Positions 51,743 through 59,846 of a DNA stretch of 64,000 nucleotides are shown here, piece after piece. The position numbers and the translations under genes were made by a program. Below the pieces are notes generated by a model, which saw only the letters and a list, made by a program, of their open reading frames with translations, searched no databases and was not told the DNA's origin. Each line of letters begins with the position of its first letter. The first letter of the stretch is position 1. The stretch is from Streptomyces tuirus (GTDB taxonomy: Bacteria > Actinomycetota > Actinomycetes > Streptomycetales > Streptomycetaceae), in assembly GCF_014701095.1 (NCBI RefSeq), contig NZ_AP023439.1, forward strand, positions 6,312,001 to 6,376,000, given 5' to 3'.

Positions 51743-52512
51743 GCACCTACGTCTACGGCATCGCTGCGAGTTCACACCCCTCCCTGCCCGAGGGCATGGG
51801 CGGCGTCGGCGACCCGCCCCGCGAGGTGCGCATCCTGCGGGAGGGTGACCTGGCGGCCATCGTCAGCGAGGCGCCCGAGGGGCTGCGGCCCAAGCGCAAG
51901 GACCTGCTCGCCCACCAGAACGTGCTCAGCGAGGCCGGTGCGGCCGGCTGTGTGCTGCCCATGCGCTTCGGCAGCGTCGCCCCGGACGACAACTCCATCA
52001 CCGGGGTGCTCGCCGAGCGGGCCGAGCACTACAAGGAGCGGCTGCGGGCCCTGGACAACCGGGTCGAGTACAACATCAAGGCCAATCACGTCGAAGAGGC
52101 CGTGCTGCACCAGGTGATGGCCGAGAGCCCCGACATCCGCGGGCTCGCGGAGGCCAACCGGCAGGCGGGCGGCGGCAGTTACGACGACAAGATCCGGCTC
52201 GGCGAGCTGGTCGCGGCCGCGGTCAAGGCCAAGGAGGCCGACGACGGCGCGGCGGTGCGGCGTGCCCTGGAGCCGGTCGCCGACGACGTGAGTGTGGGCC
52301 CCGAGTCCACGGGCTGGCTGGCGAACGTGTCGTTCCTGGTGGACCGGGGGACCGCCGAGTCGTTCCTGGCCGCGGTCGAGCAGCTGCGCAAGGACATGCC
52401 GCACCTGGAGGTGCGGGTCAATGGTCCGCTGCCGCCATACAGCTTCGTCGAGCCCGGCCCGGCCGAGCCCGCGGGCACCGTGGCGAGCGGTACGGAGACC
52501 GGATCGGGGTGA
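51739..52512 (+). CDS. gvpF: Gas vesicle protein GvpF
   Basis: This is a 257-aa GvpF/GvpL-family assembly protein, the larger of the two in the cluster by a few residues. The N-terminal domain starts TYVYGIAAS and the family motif VLPMRFGSVAPDD is at about 72-84; the C-terminal domain ends PLPPYSFVEP. GvpF binds GvpA during vesicle nucleation in other organisms. It overlaps the gvpA stop by 4 nt and is followed by gvpG after 4 nt, so stoichiometry is probably set by translational coupling. Confidence 0.94.
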   Translation: MSTYVYGIAASSHPSLPEGMGGVGDPPREVRILREGDLAAIVSEAPEGLRPKRKDLLAHQNVLSEAGAAGCVLPMRFGSVAPDDNSITGVLAERAEHYKERLRALDNRVEYNIKANHVEEAVLHQVMAESPDIRGLAEANRQAGGGSYDDKIRLGELVAAAVKAKEADDGAAVRRALEPVADDVSVGPESTGWLANVSFLVDRGTAESFLAAVEQLRKDMPHLEVRVNGPLPPYSFVEPGPAEPAGTVASGTETGSG

Positions 52513-52516
52513 CGAC

Positions 52517-52780
52517 ATGGGCCTGATCTCGGAGGTGCTGCTGCTGCCGTTCGCACCGGTACGCGGCAGCGCCTGGGCCGTCAGACAGGTACTCCAGGAG
52601 GCCGAGCGGATCTACTACGACCCCGCCACGGTACGGGCCGAACTGGGTCGCCTGGAAGAGCAGCTGGAGGCCGGGGAGATCACGGAGGAGGAATTCGACC
52701 GCCTCGAGGACGATCTCCTCGACCGGCTGGAGATCGCTTCGCACAGGAGCGCGGGAACAGGCGACGGGACTACACCATGA
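52517..52780 (+). CDS. gvpG: Gas vesicle protein GvpG
   Basis: This is an 87-aa minor gas vesicle protein. A hydrophobic start (MGLISEVLLLPFAPVRG) leads into a long amphipathic helix (EELEAGEITEEEFDRLEDDLLDRL-like), as in other GvpG proteins. It probably acts with GvpF and GvpL in the assembly complex. It starts 4 nt after gvpF and overlaps gvpY (ATGA). Confidence 0.92.
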   Translation: MGLISEVLLLPFAPVRGSAWAVRQVLQEAERIYYDPATVRAELGRLEEQLEAGEITEEEFDRLEDDLLDRLEIASHRSAGTGDGTTP

Positions 52781-53430
52781 ACCGAATGGGACTGGGCCTC
52801 GCGGTGGGGGCCGGTTATCTCCTGGGACGTACCAAAAAGCTGAAGATGGCGGTGGCCGTCGGCGGCCTGGTCGCAGGGAAGAAGCTGAATCTGAGTCCGC
52901 GTATGGTCGCGGAGCTGCTTCAGCAGCAGCTGCGGAACAACCCGCAGTTCAAGGAGATCGGGGACCAGTTGCGCGAGGATCTGCGCGGCGTGGGCCAGGC
53001 GGCCTCCGGTGCCATGGTCGAGCGTCAGCTGGACGCCCTGTCCGACCGGCTGCACGGCCGCACCGCCCAGATGCGCGATGAGCTGACGGGCGCGGTGCCC
53101 GGCGGCCGCGAGGACGACGAGGCGGACGCCGAGTACGAGGACGAGGAGCCCGAGGAGGACGAGCCCGAGGACTCCGCGTCGCACGAGGACGAGGAGCCCG
53201 AGGACGAGGAGTCCGGGCAGGGGAAGAAGGCCCCGGCGCAGAGGCCGTCCGCGAAGAAGGCGGCCAAGAAGGCTCCGGCCAAGAAGGCCCCCGCGAAGAA
53301 GGCCGCCGCCAAGAAGGCGCCGGCGAAGAAGACGGCGGCGAAGAAGACGGCGGCCGCCAAGAAGGCGACGTCCGGGAGCAGGGGCGGCGGCGCCCGGTCC
53401 CGACTGCCGAAGGGAGGCGGTGAGGGATGA
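52777..53430 (+). CDS. gvpY: Streptomyces gas vesicle protein GvpY, histone H1-like tail
   Basis: This is a 217-aa protein specific to actinobacterial gas vesicle clusters. The first 110 residues are a compact domain with a hydrophobic start (GLGLAVGAGYLLGRTKK) and helices. Residues about 111-148 are almost all acidic (EDEEPEEDEPED), and about 150-206 are a Lys/Ala/Pro tail of KKAPAKK repeats like histone H1 or mycobacterial HupB tails. No catalytic motif. ATG overlaps gvpG, and its end overlaps gvpZ, whose product has the opposite charge. Role in vesicle assembly unknown; the basic tail could bind nucleic acid or acidic partners. Confidence 0.9.
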   Translation: MNRMGLGLAVGAGYLLGRTKKLKMAVAVGGLVAGKKLNLSPRMVAELLQQQLRNNPQFKEIGDQLREDLRGVGQAASGAMVERQLDALSDRLHGRTAQMRDELTGAVPGGREDDEADAEYEDEEPEEDEPEDSASHEDEEPEDEESGQGKKAPAQRPSAKKAAKKAPAKKAPAKKAAAKKAPAKKTAAKKTAAAKKATSGSRGGGARSRLPKGGGEG

Positions 53431-54548
53431 GCGACACCCTCGGCTCGGCGAAGTCCGCCGCCAACGGAGCGCCGAAGAACCCGCTCACCGACCTGGCCAA
53501 CAGCGAGGCCGCGGACCGGCTCAAGGCCGAGCTGCAGGAGTACCTCGCCGCCCAGGCCACCCGCTTGCTGACCGGCGTCGGCCGCAAGCTCGGCGAGACC
53601 ACCGGCAAGCTGAACGACATCGCCGACGGCAACAGCCCCGGCTTCGCCAAACTCGCTCTCGACGGCGGTCGCAAGATCGCCGAGGGCAAGGGGCCGCTGC
53701 GCTCCGCACTGGAGCTGGGCGGCTCGCACCTCAAGGAGAAGGTCACGGGCGCCGTCAAGGGCCTGGGCGGCAAGGGCAAAGGCAAGGGCAAGGGCCGTTC
53801 CGGCAACAAGCCCACCGTCATCATCGAGCACATCGACGTCGGCGTGCCGCTGCGCACCGCGTACGACCAGTGGACCAGGTACCAGGACTTCAGCACCTTC
53901 GCGAAGGGTGTCAAGAGCGCGAGCCGCGACGACGACACCCACTCCGACTGGCAGGGGAAGATCTGGTGGTCCAACCGCAGCTGGAAGGGGAAGACGACCG
54001 AGCAGGTCCCGGACGACCGCATCTCCTGGACCTCCGAGGGCGCCAAGGGCACCACGAAGGGCGTCGTCTCCTTCCACCGGATCACCGACCAATTGACCCG
54101 CGTCCTGCTGGTCATCGAGTACTACCCCTCCGGTTTCTTCGAGAAGACCGGCAACATCTGGCGCGCCCAGGGCCGCCGTGTCCGGCTCGACCTCAAGAAC
54201 TACGTCCGCTTCATCACCTTCAAGGGCGAGGCGGAGGACGGCTGGCGCGGTGAGATCCGCGACGGCGAGGTCGTCCGCAGTCACGAGGACGCGCTCGCCG
54301 AGGAGGAGTCCGAGGAGTCCGAGGAGGAGCGCCCCGAGGGTGAGGAGGCCGAGGACGAGTACGACGAGGACGAGGAGCCGGAAGAGGAGGGCGAGGAGCC
54401 CGAGGGCGAGTACGAGGACGACGCCGAGGACGAGTACGACGAGGAGGACGAGGAGCCCGAGGAGGAGGAAGAGCCCGAGGGCGAGTACGAGGACGACGAG
54501 GAGTACGAGGACGAGGATGAGGAAGTCGAGGCAGGGAGCCGGCGATGA
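53427..54548 (+). CDS. gvpZ: Streptomyces gas vesicle protein GvpZ, SRPBCC with acidic tail
   Basis: This is a 373-aa protein. An N-terminal helical part (1-108) is followed by a short Gly/Lys linker (GLGGKGKGKGKGRSG, about 110-125), an SRPBCC/START-like ligand-binding domain (about 130-282), and a C-terminal tail of about 85 residues composed almost only of Glu, Asp, Pro, Gly and Tyr (repeats such as EPEGEYEDD). The START-like domain may bind a lipid or hydrophobic wall protein. The polyacidic tail mirrors the polybasic tail of GvpY. It overlaps both neighbours by 4 nt. Confidence 0.9.
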   Translation: MSDTLGSAKSAANGAPKNPLTDLANSEAADRLKAELQEYLAAQATRLLTGVGRKLGETTGKLNDIADGNSPGFAKLALDGGRKIAEGKGPLRSALELGGSHLKEKVTGAVKGLGGKGKGKGKGRSGNKPTVIIEHIDVGVPLRTAYDQWTRYQDFSTFAKGVKSASRDDDTHSDWQGKIWWSNRSWKGKTTEQVPDDRISWTSEGAKGTTKGVVSFHRITDQLTRVLLVIEYYPSGFFEKTGNIWRAQGRRVRLDLKNYVRFITFKGEAEDGWRGEIRDGEVVRSHEDALAEEESEESEEERPEGEEAEDEYDEDEEPEEEGEEPEGEYEDDAEDEYDEEDEEPEEEEEPEGEYEDDEEYEDEDEEVEAGSRR

Positions 54549-54883
54549 CGACGCCCAGCAGGATGCCCGAACCCTACGGTCAGGGAAGCAGTGCCAACCT
54601 CGCCGACATCCTTGAACGGGTGCTGGACAAGGGCATCGTGATCGCGGGCGACATCCGGATCAATCTGCTCGACATCGAACTCCTCACCATCAAACTGCGG
54701 TTGATCGTCGCCTCGGTCGACAAGGCGAAGGAGATGGGCATCGACTGGTGGGAGACCGACCCGGCCCTGAGCTCGCGGGCCCGCCGGGACGAACTGACCC
54801 GTGAGAACGCCGAGTTGCGCGAGAGGCTGGCCCGGCTGGAGGAACTGGAGCCCGGCCGCGCGGAGAAGAAGGAGGCCCCGTGA
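54545..54883 (+). CDS. gvpJ: Gas vesicle protein GvpJ (GvpA paralogue)
   Basis: This is a 112-aa minor wall protein. Residues 17-72 match the GvpA core (LADILERVLDKGIVIAGDIRI; IKLRLIVASVDKA) and a Glu/Arg-rich coiled-coil tail follows. GvpJ-type proteins are thought to form the conical tips that start vesicle growth. It is overlapped by gvpZ before it and gvpL after it. I call it gvpJ rather than gvpM from length and position. Confidence 0.9.
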   Translation: MTTPSRMPEPYGQGSSANLADILERVLDKGIVIAGDIRINLLDIELLTIKLRLIVASVDKAKEMGIDWWETDPALSSRARRDELTRENAELRERLARLEELEPGRAEKKEAP

Positions 54884-55635
54884 CCGGACTGCGGTACGTC
54901 TACGCCGTCTGCCGCCCCTTCGGAACCCCGCTCCAGGCCCAGTTGACGGGTGTGGCGGGTGATCCGCCCAGGGCGCTGACGCACCACGGCCTGGTGGCCG
55001 TGGTGAGTCACGTCCCGGAGCGGGACTTCGCGGAGGAGCCGCTCCGGGCCCATCTGGAGGACCTGGACTGGCTCACCGAGACCGCCCGCGCCCACCAGGG
55101 CGTGATCGACGCGCTCACCACCGTCACCACACCGCTGCCGCTGCGGCTCGGCACCGTCTTCCGCGACGACAGCGGCGTGCGGACGATGATGGAGGCCCGC
55201 GAGGAGGACTTCCAGCGCACCCTCGACCGGCTGGAGGGCCGGGTCGAATGGGGTGTGAAGGTGTACGCCGAGTCCGAACCCCAGGAGAGCGCCGGGCCCG
55301 CGCAGAAGCCCGCGTCGGGCCGGGACTACCTGCGGCAGCGGCGCATGCAGACCAGGTCCCACGAGGAAATGTGGCAGAAGGCCGAGGCTTTCGCGACGCG
55401 GCTGCACGAGGAGCTTTCCGCGTTCGCCGAGGATTCCCGGACGCATCCCCCGCAGAACCCCGCGCTTTCCCAGGCGACCGGGCGGAACGTACTGAATGCC
55501 GCCTATCTCGTTCCGCGTGCGAATTCCGAGGAATTCGTGGAACTGGTCGACCGCACGAAGGGCGAGGTGCCCGGGATGCGCATCGAACTCACCGGCCCCT
55601 GGGCGGCCTATTCGTTCGCCGGGGAGGCCACATGA
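54880..55635 (+). CDS. gvpL: Gas vesicle protein GvpL
   Basis: This is the second GvpF/GvpL-family protein (251 aa). It opens RYVYAVCRP and carries the family motif PLRLGTVFRDD (about 87-97) where GvpF has MRFGSVAPDD; its tail ends GPWAAYSF. It likely joins GvpF and GvpG in the assembly complex. The gene overlaps gvpJ (GTGA), and its stop overlaps a seven-codon ORF that leads into gvpS. Codons near the 3' end (55375-55620) use more TTC/GAA/TCC-type AT-richer forms than neighbours. Confidence 0.93.
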   Translation: MTGLRYVYAVCRPFGTPLQAQLTGVAGDPPRALTHHGLVAVVSHVPERDFAEEPLRAHLEDLDWLTETARAHQGVIDALTTVTTPLPLRLGTVFRDDSGVRTMMEAREEDFQRTLDRLEGRVEWGVKVYAESEPQESAGPAQKPASGRDYLRQRRMQTRSHEEMWQKAEAFATRLHEELSAFAEDSRTHPPQNPALSQATGRNVLNAAYLVPRANSEEFVELVDRTKGEVPGMRIELTGPWAAYSFAGEAT

Positions 55636-55655
55636 ACAGCCGGGAGAATCCGTGA
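55632..55655 (+). CDS. Seven-codon linker ORF between gvpL and gvpS
   Basis: ATG (55632) AAC AGC CGG GAG AAT CCG TGA reads MNSRENP. Its ATG overlaps the gvpL stop (ATGA) and its TGA overlaps the gvpS start (GTGA). The CGGGAG inside it is the gvpS ribosome binding site. It may serve only to pass ribosomes from gvpL to gvpS. Confidence 0.4.
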   Translation: MNSRENP

Positions 55656-55840
55656 CCGTAGTGGAACGCCGCGAGGTCGCCCTCGTCGACCTGCTCGACC
55701 GGCTGCTCGCCGGCGGTGTCGTGATCACGGGGGACGTCACCCTGCGCATCGCCGACGTCGACCTTGTCCGTATCGACCTCAACGCGCTCATCAGCTCGGT
55801 GAACGCAAAGGTGCCCTCACCGTTCGAGGAGCTGCTGTGA
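55652..55840 (+). CDS. gvpS: Gas vesicle protein GvpS (short GvpA paralogue)
   Basis: This is a 62-aa protein equal to a bare GvpA core (LVDLLDRLLAGGVVITGDVTL; VDLVRIDLNALISSV) without any extension, the shortest of three GvpA-like proteins here. The GTG at 55652 is chosen for GGGAG 6 nt upstream and for the coupling with the preceding mini-ORF. A role in nucleation or tip formation is assumed from the family. It overlaps gvpK (GTGA). Confidence 0.9.
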   Translation: MTVVERREVALVDLLDRLLAGGVVITGDVTLRIADVDLVRIDLNALISSVNAKVPSPFEELL

Positions 55841-56142
55841 CCACCCCCGACGGCCATCCCCGGCCGCGCCGCAACCACATGGATCTGGAGCCCGACACGG
55901 TCGAGCGCGACCTGGTCAAACTCGTGCTGACGGTGGTGGAGCTGCTGCGCCAGCTCATGGAGCGCCAGGCGCTGCGCCGGTTCGACGTGGGAGACCTGAG
56001 CGAGGAGCAGGAGGAGCGGATCGGGCTCACGCTCATGCTGCTCGACGAGCGGATGACGGAACTGCGCGACCGCTACGGACTGCGGCCCGAGGACCTCAAC
56101 CTGGACCTCGGTCCGCTCGGACCGCTGCTTCCGCGGGACTGA
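55837..56142 (+). CDS. gvpK: Gas vesicle protein GvpK
   Basis: This is a 101-aa accessory protein, last of the cluster. The central GvpK helix pattern (DLVKLVLTVVELLRQLMERQALRRF; EEQEERIGLTLMLLDERM) is intact and the DLNLDLGPLGPLLP ending is typical. Gene overlaps gvpS and is followed by a strong terminator. No gvpN or gvpC is present in the cluster, which is usual for Streptomyces as far as I know. Confidence 0.93.
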   Translation: MTTPDGHPRPRRNHMDLEPDTVERDLVKLVLTVVELLRQLMERQALRRFDVGDLSEEQEERIGLTLMLLDERMTELRDRYGLRPEDLNLDLGPLGPLLPRD

Positions 56143-56155
56143 CTGCCACACGCCT

Positions 56156-56185
56156 CGCCCCGGGCCCCGACCCGGGCCCGGGGCG
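56156..56185. terminator. Bidirectional terminator after gvpK
   Basis: CGCCCCGGGCCC (56156-56167) pairs perfectly with GGGCCCGGGGCG (56174-56185) around a 6-nt loop. It separates the gvp operon from the convergent methyltransferase (stop 56216). Confidence 0.85.
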
Positions 56186-56215
56186 GCGCGTGCACTTTCA
56201 CCACCTACGGGTGAT

Positions 56216-57037
56216 TCAGGCTTCCTTGCGGCAGAGGATTTCCCCGTGCAGCACGCTGAACCACCCCTCGTCCCGCGTGCCCCACTCCCGCCAGGCCCGG
56301 GCCACATCCCGCAGCTCCGCCTCGTCGGCGTGCCCGCCCTCGACGGCCCGGTCCGCGTAGGCGGACGCCAGGGTGCGGTCGGCCCACAGCCCGCTCCACC
56401 AGGCCCGCTCCTGCGGTGTGCCGAAGGTCCAGGTGCCGGAGGTCGCCGTGATGTCCGTGAGGCCGGCCCGCAGCGCCCAGGCCTTCAGTCGTCGCCCGGC
56501 GTCCGGCTCGCCGCCGTTGGCCCGGGCCACCCGGCGGTAGAGGTCCAGCCAGGAGTCGAGCCCCTCGGACGCCGGATACCAGGTCATGGCCTCGTAGTCG
56601 GCGTCCCGTACGGCGATGAGACCGCCCGGCCTGACGACGCGCTTCATCTCGCGCAGCGCCCGCACCGGGTCGCCCACGTGCTGCAGCACCTGGTGGGCGT
56701 GGACCACGCAGAACGTGTCGTCCGGGTAGTCCAGGGCGTGCACGTCGGCGACCGCGAAGTCGGTGTTGGCCAGGCCCCGTCCGGCCGCCGCGGCCCGCGC
56801 CTGCTCCAGGATCCCCGGCGCCCGGTCGACGCCGGTGACCCGCCCGTCGGGCACGAGTTCGGCCAGGTCGGCGGTGATCGTGCCGGGCCCGCAGCCGATG
56901 TCCAGGATCCTCATGTGGGGCTTGAGCGAGGGCAGCAGGTATGCGGCGGAGTTGGCGGCGGTGCGCCAGGTGTGCGAGCGCAGCACGGACTCGTGGTGCC
57001 CGTGGGTGTAGACGGCGGTCTCCCGGGGTTCCGGCAT
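56216..57037 (-). CDS. UbiE/Methyltransf_11-type methyltransferase
   Basis: This is a 273-aa S-adenosylmethionine-dependent methyltransferase. The cofactor loop is LDIGCGPGTIT (about 46-56), the acidic strand VTGVDRAPG, and VHAHQVLQHVGDPVRALREMKRV completes the family. Substrate unknown. ATG at 57037 opens MPEPRET, with AAGGGG about 11 nt upstream; an ATG at 57070 is the alternative. It diverges from the MOSC gene with a 17-bp palindrome between them. Confidence 0.9.
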   Translation of the reverse strand: MPEPRETAVYTHGHHESVLRSHTWRTAANSAAYLLPSLKPHMRILDIGCGPGTITADLAELVPDGRVTGVDRAPGILEQARAAAAGRGLANTDFAVADVHALDYPDDTFCVVHAHQVLQHVGDPVRALREMKRVVRPGGLIAVRDADYEAMTWYPASEGLDSWLDLYRRVARANGGEPDAGRRLKAWALRAGLTDITATSGTWTFGTPQERAWWSGLWADRTLASAYADRAVEGGHADEAELRDVARAWREWGTRDEGWFSVLHGEILCRKEA

Positions 57038-57124
57038 GGCGGATCCCACCCCTTCCGGTCGGGTCGGCATGGGATCACCGTACGCAGAATCTCCGCATGG
57101 TGAGACCGGAATCCTGCCATGTGG

Positions 57125-57141
57125 ACTGACGGCCCGTCAGT
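57125..57141. promoter_or_regulatory. 17-bp perfect palindrome between divergent genes
   Basis: ACTGACGG-C-CCGTCAGT is a perfect inverted repeat, 88 nt before the methyltransferase and 97 nt before the MOSC gene. Length and form fit a dimeric regulator of the TetR type. No regulator gene is adjacent. Confidence 0.55.
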
Positions 57142-57237
57142 GAGCAACGGCTGATCGGTAGGGAGGGGTGGACACACCGTCGTCCCCGGGGCAGGCTCGG
57201 GACTGATCATCATCACCGCACCGGGGGGAACCGAGAG

Positions 57238-57780
57238 ATGAACGCGCATGTGACGGCTGTCAGCAGCAACGGCGAGTACTCGTTCACCAAGCCGAACCGC
57301 GACAGCATCACGCTGCTCGCCGGGCTCGGGGTCGAGGGGGACGTGCACGCCGGGGTGACGGTCAAGCACCGCTCGCGCATCGCGCAGGACCCCACCCAGC
57401 CGAACCTGCGCCAGGTCCACCTCATCCACGAGGAGCTCTTCGCCGAGGTCCGCGAGGACGGCTTCGAGGTGGCGCCCGGCGACCTCGGTGAGAACATCAC
57501 CACCCGGGACATCGACCTGCTCGCCCTGCCGACCGGCACGCTGCTGCGCATCGGCGACAGCGCGGTCCTGGAGGTCACCGGGCTGCGCAACCCCTGCCTG
57601 CAGATCGACCTCTTCCGGGACGGGCTGCTGAAGCAGGTCGTCGGACGTGACGAGGCCGGGAACATCGTGCGCAAGGCCGGGATCATGAGCGTGGTGCGCG
57701 AGGGGGGTGTGGTCCGCCCCGGCGACACGATCCGGGCGGAGCTTCCCAGCGAGCCGCACCGGCCGCTGGAACGGGTCTGA
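57238..57780 (+). CDS. MOSC-domain protein
   Basis: This is a 180-aa MOSC domain, the C-terminal fold of molybdenum cofactor sulfurases. The conserved cysteine is C120 (RNPCLQI), and the family strand GDLGENITTRDIDL precedes it. Stand-alone MOSC proteins (YiiM-like) reduce N-hydroxylated bases or move sulfur to metal-cofactor proteins; which applies is unclear. ATG at 57238 after GAGAG. The ABC-F gene starts 63 nt later. Confidence 0.9.
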   Translation: MNAHVTAVSSNGEYSFTKPNRDSITLLAGLGVEGDVHAGVTVKHRSRIAQDPTQPNLRQVHLIHEELFAEVREDGFEVAPGDLGENITTRDIDLLALPTGTLLRIGDSAVLEVTGLRNPCLQIDLFRDGLLKQVVGRDEAGNIVRKAGIMSVVREGGVVRPGDTIRAELPSEPHRPLERV

Positions 57781-57843
57781 TCGGCACCCGCGGACCCGAA
57801 ACCGGTTTGCCGCGGACCCCCGCGCCCCCGCAGAATCGCGCCC

Positions 57844-59463
57844 ATGGGACACCTCGAAGCCGCGCACCTGGAGTACTACCTGCCCGACGGAAGGGCGCTG
57901 CTGGGCGATGTCTCGTTCCGGGTGGGGGAGGGGGCCGTGGTGGCCCTCGTGGGGCCCAACGGCGCCGGGAAGACCACCCTGCTGCGGATGCTCGCCGGTG
58001 AGCTCAAGCCGCACGGCGGGTCCGTGGTCGTCGGCGGCGGGCTCGGGGTCATGCGGCAGTTCGTGGGATCCGTACGCGACGAGACGACCGTGCGGGACCT
58101 GCTCGTGTCCGTCGCGACGCCGCGCATCCGCGAGGCCGCGAAGGCCGTCGACGAGGCCGAACACGCCATCATGACCGTCGACGACGAGGCCGCCCAGCTG
58201 AGCTACGCGCAGGCCCTCGCCGACTGGGCCGAGGCCCGCGGGTACGAGGCCGAGACGCTGTGGGACATGTGCACGACGGCCGCGCTCGGGGTGCCGTACG
58301 ACAAGGCGCAGTTCCGGGAGGTCCGCACCCTCTCCGGCGGCGAGCAGAAGCGGCTCGTCCTGGAGGCGCTGCTGCGCGGCACCGACGAGGTGCTGCTCCT
58401 CGACGAGCCCGACAACTACCTCGACGTTCCCGGCAAGCGGTGGCTGGAGGAACGGCTGAAGGAGACCCGCAAGACCGTCCTGTTCGTCTCCCACGACCGC
58501 GAACTCCTCGCCCGCGCCGCCGAGAAGATCATCTCTCTGGAGCCGGGGCCCGCGGGTGCCGACGCCTGGGTGCACGGCGGCGGCTTCGCCACCTTCCACG
58601 ACGCCCGGCGGGAGCGCTTCGCGCGCTTCGAGGAGCTGCGCAGGCGCTGGGACGAGAAGCACGCCCAGCTGAAGAAGCTGGTACTGACGCTGCGTCAGGC
58701 CGCCGCGGTCAGCCATGAGATGGCCTCCCGCTACGCGGCCGCGCAGACGCGTCTGCGCAAGTTCGAGGAGGCCGGACCGCCCCCGGAGCCGCCGCGCGAG
58801 CAGGACATCAGGATGCGGATCAAGGGCGGCCGCACCGGCGTCCGGGCCGTCACCTGCGCGAGCCTGGAGCTCACCGGTCTGATGAAGCCCTTCGACCTGG
58901 AGGTCTTCTACGGTGAGCGCGTCGCCGTCCTCGGCTCCAACGGCTCCGGCAAGTCCCACTTCCTGCGCCTGCTCGCCGGCGACGACGTGGCGCACACGGG
59001 GGACTGGAAGCTGGGCGCGCGGGTCGTGCCCGGCCACTTCGCGCAGACGCACGCCCACCCGGAGCTGGAGGGCCGCACGCTCCTCGACATCCTGTGGAAT
59101 GAGCACGCGCAGGACCGCGGCGCCGCGATGTCCCGCCTGCGCCGCTACGAGCTGACCCAGCAGGCGGAGCAGACGTTCGAGCGGCTCTCCGGCGGCCAGC
59201 AGGCCCGCTTCCAGATCCTCCTGCTGGAGCTCCAGGGCGTGACGGCGCTGCTGCTGGACGAGCCGACCGACAACCTCGACCTGGAGTCCGCCGAGGCCCT
59301 CCAGGAGGGCCTGGAGGCCTTCGACGGCACGGTCCTCGCGGTCACCCACGACCGCTGGTTCGCCCGCTCCTTCGACCGCTTCCTGGTCTTCGGCAGCGAC
59401 GGCCGGGTCCGGGAGACCCCGGACCCGGTCTGGGACGAACGACGGGTGGAACGGGCCCGCTAG
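57844..59463 (+). CDS. ABC-F family ATPase
   Basis: This is a 539-aa protein with two ATP-binding cassettes and no membrane part. Walker A motifs are GPNGAGKTT (about 38-46) and GSNGSGKSH (about 364-372); signatures are LSGGEQKR and LSGGQQAR; Walker B segments LLLDEPDNYLD and LLLDEPTDNLD. The linker (about 255-310) is rich in charged helices. ABC-F proteins act on the ribosome as translation factors or protect it from antibiotics. It is similar in length to housekeeping Ettp/Uup-like forms, and the short linker argues against a dedicated resistance protein. Confidence 0.93.
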   Translation: MGHLEAAHLEYYLPDGRALLGDVSFRVGEGAVVALVGPNGAGKTTLLRMLAGELKPHGGSVVVGGGLGVMRQFVGSVRDETTVRDLLVSVATPRIREAAKAVDEAEHAIMTVDDEAAQLSYAQALADWAEARGYEAETLWDMCTTAALGVPYDKAQFREVRTLSGGEQKRLVLEALLRGTDEVLLLDEPDNYLDVPGKRWLEERLKETRKTVLFVSHDRELLARAAEKIISLEPGPAGADAWVHGGGFATFHDARRERFARFEELRRRWDEKHAQLKKLVLTLRQAAAVSHEMASRYAAAQTRLRKFEEAGPPPEPPREQDIRMRIKGGRTGVRAVTCASLELTGLMKPFDLEVFYGERVAVLGSNGSGKSHFLRLLAGDDVAHTGDWKLGARVVPGHFAQTHAHPELEGRTLLDILWNEHAQDRGAAMSRLRRYELTQQAEQTFERLSGGQQARFQILLLELQGVTALLLDEPTDNLDLESAEALQEGLEAFDGTVLAVTHDRWFARSFDRFLVFGSDGRVRETPDPVWDERRVERAR

Positions 59464-59846
59464 GCACTACGGGAAGCACCCGAACGGCGGCCGGGCGCAG
59501 AGCGACTCCCCGCTCACTTCCAGAGCGGCAGCGCCCCGAGGCCCCCCCCCACCGGCACCTCCTCCCGGGAAACCGGGACGAGCAGGTGGAGCGGCGGGCC
59601 GCGGCGGAGCTGGAGCGGTTCCGTGCCGCCTCCACCCCGGACGGCGAGAGCCGCGCCGTCCGGCCCAGCCGCCGCCCTGGTCAGGTGTCGACGTACACGG
59701 AGGCCCAACGCCCGGGGCGTTCGTACAGTGGGTGCAGAAAAGCGAGATCCATGGTTCCTGCCGGATGCCGCTCGGGGGCAGTGCTCAAGTGCTCCGGCGG
59801 GGGGTACCCGGACCGCATGGACGAACACGACGAGCGGGGCGACACG
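59464..59846. other. Intergenic region before the DUF6158-like gene
   Basis: These 383 bp appear non-coding. They contain a run of eight or nine C (about 59541-59550), a GGGTAC at 59802-59807 that could be a sigma-B-type -10 (its -35, GCTC, is poor), and the Shine-Dalgarno-like GAGCGGGG of the next gene. An open plus-strand frame from 59586 has no ribosome binding site and enters the next gene in frame, so it is probably only its extension. Confidence 0.45.

Noticed and set aside
53250..53390. Repetitive AAGAAGGC DNA in gvpY considered as a non-coding repeat
   Set aside because: It is fully in frame and encodes the Lys/Ala tail; the gene continues to an overlapping stop.
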